Origin: Oncomelania hupensis
Taxonomy: Eukaryota > Mollusca > Gastropoda > Littorinimorpha > Pomatiopsidae
Assembly (NCBI GenBank): GCA_036898135.1
Contig: CM072520.1
Span: forward strand, 2,742,343-2,806,342
Direction of reading: 5' to 3'
DNA: 64,000 nucleotides
The position numbers and the translations under genes were made by a program. Under the pieces are notes generated by a model that searched no databases, was not told where the DNA came from, and saw only the letters and a list, made by a program, of their open reading frames with translations. This document shows positions 52,113 through 61,163 of this stretch, one piece after another. Within the stretch, counting starts at the first letter, position 1; every line of letters begins with the position of its first letter.

Positions 52113-53737
52113 CATGGCGAGGACCGTACGAGGTGATCGAACGCGTGGGAGAGTGCGACTACCGGATCAGGATGCGTGGGAAAAGCAAACTATACCACGC
52201 CAATCTCTTGAAGAAGTTCCATACCAGAGCGACGGTGGCCACGATCGTCGTAGACGACGAGGGGGTAGAGGAGGAGGAAACTATGCCGGTGTTTGGGGAT
52301 ATTCCCGTAATCACCTTGACAGCATCAGAGACGCCCCGCGACGTGAAGATGGACGACAATTGCCCAGAAATACGGGGAGAATTGCAGGAGCTGGTATGGC
52401 AGTTCGAAGATGTCCTAACCGACTTGCCACTACGCACTACACTGGACGTGTGCGAAATACGGGTGGACAGCGACATTCCAGTGAGGACGCGGCAGTACCC
52501 ACTTCCCCATTCGCATCACGAGACCATCAAGAAGGAAGTGGAAGCGATGCTAGCGATGGGCGTCATTGAGAGGGCCAGTTCGCCATACAGCTCGCCCATC
52601 GTGTTGGTAAAGAAGGAGGGCACGATGCGTTTCTGCGTAGATTTCCGAAAGTTAAACAAGCACGTCGTATTCGACGCGGAACCATTGCCGAACATCAACT
52701 ACTTGTTTTCCAAACTGTCAGGGGCCAAGTATCTCACCAAGATCGACTTGACCAAAGGTTACTGGCAAGTGCCTATGAACAAGGGAGATAAAGCGAAGAC
52801 GGCGTTTACAACGCCAGAGGGACAATTTCAGTGGACCGTAATGCCATTTGGGCTGAAGACGGCGGGAGCAGTCTTTTCTCGCATGATGCGGAAGCTACTA
52901 GCACCCCTGGGAATGTCGGAGATCGACAATTTTGTCGACGACTTGTTGGTAGCCACCATTACCAGGCAGAGACACCTGGAATGCTTGGCACGTCTTTTCC
53001 TTAGGTTGCGTGAGGTGCAGCTATCCGCCAAACCATCAAAGTGTTACTTGGGTTTCCGAAGAGTAGAGTATCTCGGGCACGTGGTTGGACAGGGAGAAAT
53101 TCGTCCTGAGGTGTCAAAGATGGAGAGAATCCGAGATGCACCGCGACCAACGACCAAGCGGCAAGTGCGCTCATTTTTGGGTTTAGCCGGATACTACAGG
53201 CGGTTCGTACCCAACTTTTCAGCGATTGCTTCACCACTACATGATCTGACCAAGGGAGGCAAGCCAGGGGCGGTACAATGGACCGAAGCATGCGAAGCTG
53301 CATTTTGCACCCTGAAGGAGAAGCTGTGCTCTGACCCTGTGTGCTGTCTACCGGACTTCACCCTACCATTTGTGCTACAGACAGATGCGTCGGAGGATGG
53401 AGTAGGGGCCATTTTGAGCCAGGACAGGGGGCAGGGGCTACAGCCTATTGCGTGTGCAAGCAAGAAACTGTCGAAACCCGAGAGAAACTATTCGACCATT
53501 GAGAGGGAGTGTCTAGCGTTGGTGTGGGGTGTGCAGAAGTTCAGTCAATACCTGTACGGACGTACTTTCGTAGTGCAGACTGACCATATGCCACTGCAGT
53601 ACCTACAGCAGGTGAAGAACACCAACAGCCGACTGATGAGATGGGCACTTCAGCTGCAACCTTTCTCAATGTCTGTGGAGCACATTTCTGGGAAGGACAA
53701 CGTTCCAGCAGATTTCATCAGCAGAAACGCTCAGTAG
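51956..53737 (+). CDS. Integrase C-terminus, reverse transcriptase and RNase H of the Gmr1-like element
   Basis: The open frame begins after TAA at 51953-51955, overlaps the upstream ORF by about 157 bp in the -1 frame, and has no sensible ATG at its head. It starts with the integrase C-terminal region (KQKRHFDKKAKRRLFNAGDQ, GPY/F motif LAWRGPYEVIERVGE). A linker with the DLPLRTT block follows, then RT (SSPYSSPIVLVKKEGTMRFC, VDFRKLNKHV, LTKIDLTKGYWQVPM, TVMPFGLKTAGAVFSRMM, DNFVDDLLVAT), the connection, and RNase H (FVLQTDASEDGVGAILSQ, YSTIERECLALVWGVQKFS, VVQTDHMPLQYL), ending FISRNAQ. Nothing resembling env or a second integrase follows. Confidence 0.9.
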   Translation, partial: SHRGTCKLAQGNLRTASAKQKRHFDKKAKRRLFNAGDQVLLLLPEKHNKLQLAWRGPYEVIERVGECDYRIRMRGKSKLYHANLLKKFHTRATVATIVVDDEGVEEEETMPVFGDIPVITLTASETPRDVKMDDNCPEIRGELQELVWQFEDVLTDLPLRTTLDVCEIRVDSDIPVRTRQYPLPHSHHETIKKEVEAMLAMGVIERASSPYSSPIVLVKKEGTMRFCVDFRKLNKHVVFDAEPLPNINYLFSKLSGAKYLTKIDLTKGYWQVPMNKGDKAKTAFTTPEGQFQWTVMPFGLKTAGAVFSRMMRKLLAPLGMSEIDNFVDDLLVATITRQRHLECLARLFLRLREVQLSAKPSKCYLGFRRVEYLGHVVGQGEIRPEVSKMERIRDAPRPTTKRQVRSFLGLAGYYRRFVPNFSAIASPLHDLTKGGKPGAVQWTEACEAAFCTLKEKLCSDPVCCLPDFTLPFVLQTDASEDGVGAILSQDRGQGLQPIACASKKLSKPERNYSTIERECLALVWGVQKFSQYLYGRTFVVQTDHMPLQYLQQVKNTNSRLMRWALQLQPFSMSVEHISGKDNVPADFISRNAQ

Positions 53738-53789
53738 AGTAGAGTAGGGAAATTCGCGTCGTAGTTAAGGTTCTTCAAGGTGTTAAGAA

Positions 53790-53805
53790 CTGGGGGGGGG
53801 GGTTG
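53790..53805 (+). promoter_or_regulatory. Polypurine tract
   Basis: A G-rich run (TGGGGGGGGGGGTTG) directly abuts the 3' LTR, the expected plus-strand primer. Confidence 0.75.
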
Positions 53806-55929
53806 TGTGGCGACACGAGTTTTCAGGTAGCAGGGAGAATTATACTTTTCACGAAGTTACACTTCTCCGTATATAGTGTACATAGAATAGCATGACCGAT
53901 TTACTTTTTGCATATGAAAGTGCGGTTTCGTAAAGTCCGTGCGTTTCGTAGAAGACAGGGGGTAGGCTAAATTCAGAACAGGGATACGCGTAATAAAGAA
54001 TGTGCATACTGACGAGAGCTCGACTATTTTTTGCTTGTGGCCGGCGCGGTTTTGGAGGGCAGAGTGGTTTGAGATGCTTTTGCGAGAGGATCGAATCTAA
54101 CGAGGCAGCAACCCTGTGACAGAGGTCATTGTAGTGTAGGGTACTGTTGGAAGGGTGTGTTTATTGTTTATATAGCCGCCCAAGGTCTTATGCCCTCGTC
54201 GGGATAAGGATGTTTAGAATTCGAAAGGAAGATATTAACTACCATTTGTCAACAAATGTAGAGTTATATGCTTAAGGTGTGTGTAGTTCTCGATTGAACA
54301 CCCACCAAGACTTAGTGTCTGTGACAGAGCTAAGGTGACCTTATCCTCAGTTACAAGTGTTATTTGGAAAGTGAAATAACGTGCAATAGCAAGAGAAAGT
54401 GACTCTCAAAAAGACTAACCAGTGTATTGTGACAGTGTTGTGTCGTGTTGTGGTGTTGGGGGAAAGGGTGTCACAAGCCGAGGCCTATAAGGTGAGCAAA
54501 TCCTGTCATTCAATTCTTTAGTGGCGCGCTCCGAGAATTGCGTACGCGTATGAGTGGTAATGAGTGTGGGGAAGGGGATGTATTTTAGGATGTATAATGA
54601 ATTTTGTTGATTTTATATGATTTCTTATGATTTTCTTATTGTATATGTGATGGGGAAATGTCGTTGCTGTTGTTGTTATAAAAGTGGGTCAGAGGCGACG
54701 ATGGGGAATGTAGAGAGGGAGAGAGAGAGTGGGGGTGTATGTATGGAGAGAACGATAGAATGTATTATGCTGAACAAAGATGAAGCGATGATTATGAAGG
54801 AAGCATGTTTATAGTATAGTATGGCAAGGTAGTATGGAAGAAGGGAGATAATCGTGATGTGTTATAATTGTTGGGGGTGACGGTGGTGATAGTGGGAGGC
54901 GGAATGAATCAGGACTGTGTGGTTGAAGTGTGGTTGCAATAATTATGTACATTTATATAAAGGTTTGTGTTTATAGAAGATGCGAATTATTTAGCATCAA
55001 AGGTTGATTTATATTATTGAAATGTGTGTATAGCATCTTATTATTATCATGGTACTCCTATACAGGTCAAGATGGTGGACGGAGGACGGCGTGTTATATT
55101 ATATTATATAGTGGTTATTGTTTTGTAGGCAGGTTGTTAAGACTGTGTATATGCTTACAGGTGTGGGCTGTTACTTCTACATATTACTTCTACGTGTTTC
55201 TTCTACCTGTTTATTTCTACGCATTATTCCAACGCTGTTGCTTCCGATGTTGCCTGTTATGCTGTATTGATGTTGCTGTTGTTGATGCTGACTGGGTCCT
55301 AGCCAGCCTGGGGTGTGCCTTTGCCTCTACAACAGAGTAGTGTTGTGGTGATCTCTTACACTGCTGCAGGTTTCGCCTATGTATCGAGGCAACACCATTA
55401 CAGGAGGTTTTCATACCAAATTCATGCACACACAGATTCACACTGCACCACACCTAAAAACATATTCATTTAGTTAGAAGAATCATCCGCTTATTGTGAA
55501 AGAGACTGTTTAGCTCTCTGAGCTACTTGACAAGAACATTGAGACATTGCTTCGGTGCCACAGCTTCGCCAGATAATAGTTTATGAGTAAAGATTCAGAC
55601 GCTGTTTGCTTATTATTTGAAGATTTACATTTTGAATTGATTTGTTGATTTTGATTTTGCTGTATACACTTTGTAAAGAAACTGTTGTTGTTTAGTTCTG
55701 TTTGGGGTTTGTTACAAGGGGAGGTAATTGTTAGTTAGTATTGGGACGGGGGTCTTGTTAGGGGTTGAGGGAGGTTAGTTCCCATTTATCCTGTGCGTGT
55801 ATGTTAATTGTGGAATAAAAGAGTGTGATTGTATTCTGGCATTTTGTGTTAGTTTATTTTGTTTGAGTTTTATTCCTCTCCACTCGTTGTATGTGCTGAC
55901 GTCACAGAACCCACTCGGGGGACGTGACA
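53806..55929 (+). repeat. 3' LTR, 2124 bp
   Basis: It starts TGTGGCGACACG and ends GACGTGACA, followed by AAGTT. By eye it differs from the 5' LTR at about six bases. Confidence 0.95.
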
Positions 55930-55953
55930 AAGTTATTGAGTTTAATCACTTAC

Positions 55954-57975
55954 TATCAGCAGCAGAAACTGTAATTTCATCCAGAGTCTTCCCACGACTG
56001 GTTGCGAGGTTGCCCTTTTCCAGTGCCAGCAGCAACTTTGACACCTTTGCAGCTTGGTACGTCTGCTGTGGGAGGCGGTAGAATTAGCTGTGGATCCTTA
56101 TGTCATGGCCCATAAAATCAGCCAGAACATCCAGTTCATGATCTTTCAGACTGACCACTTGGGATATAGTCGCAATTTGTTTCTTCAGCTTGGTTGATGT
56201 GATGATTTGTGGATGTTTCACACCACACTCTGCCACTTCATCCCTCAGGCAGTCACTGCCTCTGACATGTCCAAGTGAACCGCAGCCCTGTCTTGGAAAC
56301 AGAAACGTGTTGTCAGGGTTGATGCCCACCTTGCCTCTTGTGGATACAAGGGTTTTCGATGAACCCTTCATTGCAGATGTCAACAAAATTGGAACAGTTC
56401 TCCCTTTTTTCCCAGGGATCTCTATTCTTGTCAAGCATCGAATAAGTTTTTGCTCGAGTTTTGAGAAAACGCTTCTTTCAATCTCATCGTCATGAGAGCA
56501 GGTTTCAGAGTGCTGTGTGAAATGGGCCACTTTCATTTTTGACACTTCACTTTGGCGTCTCCTGTTGAACATCATGATTTGTGTCAGCGTGACGCTGTTC
56601 AGAGTTTTCCAATTTTCAGCCACAGTGTCACTGTCAGCTGACATTGTGTCCGATTCGAGCAAATCAACACACCTTTTTGCCTTTTCTTGGAGATGGCTTG
56701 ACAGAAGAACAATATCAGATGTCAATAGGCATGGCAAGTTCATCTTCCTATTTTTGAGAGTTCTCAGTGCATGGTGGGATATCCGCTGATTCCAGGTCAA
56801 CTCAATGAGTTTGATCAGTTGCAATGCTTTTTGCTCTCCCACACTGTCAAGGTTTTGCAAACAGACTGATTGATGGATCAAGGCACACTTTTTGATGTAC
56901 ATACCACAGTTTTGGGTGAACGACGGTGTGTCAAATTCCTGTGAGTCGTCATTGTAACCAGCAAGTTGCTTTGTTGCCTCAACCAATGCATCATACTTGT
57001 CAGGCGAGATGCAGTCAGTTAAAGACACAGGACTGCCAACAACTTTCCTAACTTCCAGCAGCACTTTGGCAACAGTTCTGACCTTTGTTCTCATGTAGTT
57101 GTGCATATCTGGGTCATGACCATTTTTGTCAAATTCAACTTCCCCATACTTTGCAAGCAAATGGTCTGTTTTGGCAAGAGTGGACACAACCCCTTTTCTA
57201 AAGGAACTCTGGAACTCTGAAAACCGAGTGTTTTTTGTCTGGTTTGGGAGTAGACACTGACCCTTCCTGACTCTTCCTCCCCTGACCTTATCACCAACAG
57301 GGGCAAAAGGACAAGTGTGCCTGTACAACAAAGCCTTCCGAAAATATCCGTAACAATAAGGACAAGGAACGTAACTTTCCTTTTGATCATCTTTACACTT
57401 TGTAGGTCTGTGTGATACAATCATGACACCCTTGCCATTCTTTAATAACTCCACATTATGGAGGTGGTTTCCAAGATTTCTCATTTTTGATAACAAAGCA
57501 CACTTCTGTTTTTCATCTCTGCATGAAGCAAACTCCGTCACACTTTCTTCATCAGCATGTTGGGTAAGCAAATGTCTTGGCAAGCGTTTCTGGGCGTGTC
57601 CACCGAAGACACAGTACCAACATTATTTTCTTGTCGGTTGTTGACTGAACTGTAATTGAAGGCTCTCTGTCTTGGGCAGATTGTGACTGAACTGTAATTG
57701 AAGGTTCTCAGTCCTGGGAGGATTGTGCAGGCAAAGTGGCGACTGGGTCTTGTTTTTGACTCAAAGCAGAGAAAGTAACAGACTCTGGAACTTGTGTCAC
57801 TTGAACATCATCATGTTTGGAGCTTGTATCAGAGTCTGAGTCAGTTGGAGGAACAAAGTTTGGATCATTGTAACTGTCATCAGGGCAGTCTTCTTATCCA
57901 TCACTTGAAAATAGGGATTCGCTTCACTGTTAAAGCCACTTGTGCCAGTTGTGGACAGATTATCATGATGCTCCT
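55954..57975 (-). pseudogene. Zinc-finger/tyrosine-recombinase-like gene, main exon (copy C)
   Basis: The exon runs from an acceptor (TTTCTTTTGGTTCCAG, 57975/57976) to a donor (GATA/GTAAGT, 55953/55954). Contents: acidic Ser/Thr-rich N-terminus with a 42-bp duplication (57643-57726), finger CWYCVFGGHAQKRLPRHLLT, LRNLGNH-type MRNLGNHLHNVELLKNGKGV, finger CPYCYGYFRKALLYRHTC, helical region, TLTQIMMFNRRRQSEV (first Arg block), ITSTKLKKQIATISQ (second Arg replaced by Lys) and LADFMGHDIRIH, then TAA (56084-56086), then FYRLP with the candidate Tyr (56078-56080) and AAKVSKLLLALEKGNL. Frame is kept for 499 codons. Lesions: that TAA, plus shifts and stops near 57600-57900. The Gmr1-like element lies 24 bp past the donor. 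Confidence 0.7.
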
Positions 57976-58374
57976 GGAACCAAAAGAAATACAATATAAA
58001 TAAGTTAAGATTTTGCCGAAGACAAAATGTAACCACCTGTGTGGTGGGAGATTAAAAGCGGTCACACGCTATGATCCTACGTGTCCTCTGATGAAAAACC
58101 CTTTACTCTCTCTTGGAAAACGCAGACGAAAATTTTAGGCATTTACTTTTGCAACACTGTTCCTGCATCATCTATAGAAGGAAATTGGGAATAACGGATT
58201 CACAATATACAAAGTCTAATTGTATCTTGGTCCAAGAGAAATTTGAATATTAGTGGCAAATTATATATCATAAAAACCTTTGTATTGTCTCAGCTTGTGT
58301 ATGTTATGCAAGCTCTGGTTTCCCCAGAAGATGTACTGAAGCAAATCAACACTATGCTATTTAGATTTATGTGG

Positions 58375-59635
58375 GTTCGGGCACTGAATAGAATAGAACC
58401 AACGTTTCCCAGACGGTGCCGTAAGAGGCGACTAACAGAAGTGATATCAGCACGGCTTCACTGGGCGAAAGTCAAGTTACAATAGGTTCAACGACCACGT
58501 GCTCGGGGGACAAGGCGAACCACACTGTACTCGTGGATTTCGACTTTATCCAACAGCCTGGAGAGGATTGGGCCCCGCCAGGTCTTTCAAGCCCAAGATA
58601 TGACAACAGATGACAAGAACCACTCACTTCATACCGGATCGGTCGTCGCAGGGTCACCAAGGACCGCGCCTTTTATTGTCCACCAGGACGAAGGTGATAA
58701 GTGGGTTCCTGATGGACAACTAAGGAAGATCCGCACGAGAGACAACACTATCATAGGAACCTGGAATGTCAGGACCCTAACTGCGGAGGGAAAATTAGAA
58801 GAGTTGGCAAGAGAGCTGGACCACTATCGATGAAACATTTTAGGTAACAGCGAACTGCGCTGGAAAGGTATAGGCGAAACAATGACCGACAAAGGCCACA
58901 AGCTTTATTTTAGCGAGAGAGACGACAGGTGCGAACACGGCGTTGGATTCTTGGTCCACAAAGACATTTTGGCCACTGTCATGGGTTGCCGTCCAGTCTC
59001 CAGTAGACTCATAACCATCCGCCCGAGGACAGCCACTTTCAACATCCCCATTATACAGTCCTACGTCCCATCATCGGGATATGACGACAACGAAGTCGAG
59101 GATTTCTATGACCATCTACAGGCTGTTCTTGACCAAGTTCCGAGAAAGGACATAGTCATAGTGCAATGCCATTGGAATGACCATCAGCCTACATTCCAAT
59201 GTAAGGCTGATGCGCTCCCTTGTCATCCCCATCTTCCTATACGCTTGCAAAACATGGACCCTCACACCAGATCTACAACGAAGAATACAAAGCACAGAGA
59301 TGAGGAGCTACAGAAGACTCCTGGGCATATCCAGCACATCACCAACAACGAAGTTCGACAGACCATCACACAAGCCATTGAACAACACATGACATGCTCA
59401 CAGTGGTGAAAAAACTCCGATGGTATGGCCACGTCACCAGATCATCAGCTCTTGCAAAGACCATCCTGCAAGGCACAGTACAAGGAGGCAGAAGAAGATG
59501 GAGACAGAAAAAGCGGTGGGAAGACATTCGAGAATGGACTGGTTTGACACTGAGTGAATCCATGAGGGCTGCTGAGGACAGAGAAAGATGGAGTACATCT
59601 GTGGTGCCTCAACGACTTCCGAGTTATGGGATAGG
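58375..59635 (+). mobile_element. RTE-like LINE with internal deletion (endonuclease joined to C-terminus)
   Basis: It carries a 5' UTR (GGTGCCGTAAGAGGCGACTA and on). The endonuclease from IIGTWNVRTLTAEGKLEELA runs through a TGA, then MTDKGHKLYFSERDDRCEHG, VGFLVHKDILATVMGCRPVS and FYDHLQAVLDQVPRKDIVIV. It jumps at about 59165-59200 to the RT end (SLVIPIFLYACKTWTLTPDL) and tail (LRWYGHVTRSSALAKTILQG, STSVVPQRLPSYGIG). Most of the RT is deleted. It resembles the animal RTE LINEs whose endonuclease is often annotated as craniofacial development protein 2-like. Confidence 0.8.
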
Positions 59636-60055
59636 AAAAAAAAAATCAAATACCCGTGCATTTGAAAAGGTTAAAAGAACTGTTGTATGTAACACGCTTG
59701 AAAATGGAGGCCTTAATTTGATTGATATAAATGAAATGCAAGCATCATTTCTACTTTTGTGGGACGTGGAGTTACTACAAACTTGGTGCTGATTATACAT
59801 ATGCTTCATTTCAGATGCTTCTTTTAAAATTTTTGTTGGAATATGTCATGTTTTTTTTGTTCTGGAAGAATGCGTTGATCACCTGGCTAAACAACTAAGA
59901 TTACGTTTGCAAAACATTGTAATTAAAAATTGCTGTCTTTGGAATAATGATTGTATTAAGTATAAAAATATATGTTTATATTTTAAAGATTGGCTGAAAG
60001 CAAATATCTTCTATGTAAGTAATATTGTAAACAAAAGCGAAATTATTACTTTTGA

Positions 60056-60345
60056 GCGCCTGCGTGATAGAGTAGGCCGCTCGCCATCACGGGTGTTTGA
60101 ATACAGCGCAATGTGCACTGCGCTTCGTGGCTGCGTGGTACAAACCAGGCTGGGGAACAACTCACACTCAAAACCTCTAAAAATTGGAAGGGGGCCCAGG
60201 GGCCGCCCAGGCCCCAGTTTGGTCCTGGGGCAACACCCTGTTAGGAGGACCGGGAGGTGGGAGTGGGGCAAAGCCCCCAGGCAGCTACCGCATTTCAGCA
60301 AATTAAAGACCATTTTTAATTTTTAGGCCCTCTCCTAAAAGCAAG
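60056..60345. other. GC-rich insert of unknown origin
   Basis: About 290 bp interrupt the L1/Tx1-like frame. The piece is rich in GGGCCC/CCCCAGG motifs (60185-60275) and much more GC-rich than its surroundings. Clear TIRs or TSDs were not found. From 60346 to 60719 only AT-rich spacer is seen. Confidence 0.4.
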
Positions 60346-60975
60346 AAAAGAAATACGATATCCAGAAAGTCATGCAGACACAAAGACAACAACCAAAATG
60401 AAGACAGATAATTGAAAATAAAATCTCGCAATGCAATTTTGTTTTTCTAGGAAAGAAAAGACGTTTTCTGAGAGGAGAGTTCCCCAGCGTTTGTCAAACG
60501 CTTATAATTAATTTTTTTTTATTCACAAGAATTTTTGTTCTTCCACCCCACTCTCCCTTCTGCTCGTAAACTGAGACTCTAGCTATCCGAGGCTGGAACA
60601 ACACAACCATGTTCCGTAAATTTTTTGTTGAGAAAATACGATCTCTCACTGACCGGGTCACATTGGGCAATAGCAAGTGAATCCACAAAAGAAGAAAGAG
60701 TAAAATTATTACACTGAAAAAATTCTGCACAACATATATCCTATAAATATACTTTTTAATAAGATGGGACTAAGGGATACTAAAAACTGTAAATACTGCA
60801 ACGTAATTGACTATATTGAACATTTCTTTTTTCACTGATCAAAGGTTACAAAAATTTGGACGCACTGCATAAACTATATTTAGATACAAACAAACCGCAA
60901 GGTGACTTTGTCAGAGACAGAAGTACTGTTGGGATACAATCCTCAAAGACTTTCAATGAAATGTATTAAATATAT

Positions 60976-61050
60976 ACACGGGCACGCCGCAAGGCTGTGT
61001 CCTTTCACCTCTCCTCTACTGCCTCTTCACCAATGACTGTGTGTCCCGTG
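60976..61050 (+). pseudogene. LINE RT fragment, GTPQGCVLSPLL motif
   Basis: About 25 codons, GTPQGCVLSPLLYCLFTNDC then VSRADS, match the RT block 4 of Rex/CR1-type LINEs. Nothing continues on either side. It is followed by a (TTGG)n run at 61054-61080. Confidence 0.55.
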
Positions 61051-61122
61051 CTGACAGTGTTGGTTGGTTGGTTGGTTGTTTTATTTACGTCTTTTCCACC
61101 AAAGATGATAAGACGGGGGGAA

Positions 61123-61154
<32 letters not shown>

Positions 61155-61163
61155 TAAAATTAT

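Larger units (their letters stand above)
45599..55929 (+). mobile_element. Gmr1-like Ty3/gypsy LTR retrotransposon, complete
   Basis: Both LTRs are 2124 bp. The TSD is AAGTT (45594-45598 and 55930-55934). The internal region (47723-53805) holds a primer-binding site, gag-pol and a polypurine tract, plus a nested 1.1-kb LINE. The pol order PR-INT-RT-RNaseH is that of copia elements, but INT has the HHCC, DDE and GPY/F features and RT has the FVDD box of Ty3/gypsy. That combination, with a SCAN-like gag, matches the Gmr1 group described by Goodwin and Poulter. No env-like ORF exists. The copy is young but has one frame break. Confidence 0.9.
58091..60970 (+). pseudogene. L1/Tx1-like LINE ORF2 C-terminal region, interrupted
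   Basis: Segment 1 (58105-58374): TKILGIYFCNTV, SLIVSWSKRNLNISGKLYII, KTFVLSQLVYVMQALVSPED, INTMLFRFMW. Segment 2 (59636-60055): NTRAFEKVKRTVVCNTLENG, GLNLIDINEMQASFLLLWDV, then NIVIKNCCLWNNDCIKYKNI, FKDWLKANIFYVSNIVNKSE and IITFERL. Segment 3 (60720-60960): ILFNKMGLRDTKNCKYCNVI, DYIEHFFFH, TGA, SKVTKIW, the terminal Cys/His knuckle. The order is that of L1/Tx1-like proteins downstream of the RT palm. An RTE copy (58375-59635) and a GC-rich insert (60056-60345) separate the segments. Confidence 0.7.

Noticed and set aside
53738..53805. env gene after RNase H
   Set aside because: Only about 70 bp separate the pol stop from the 3' LTR, so there is no room for an env.
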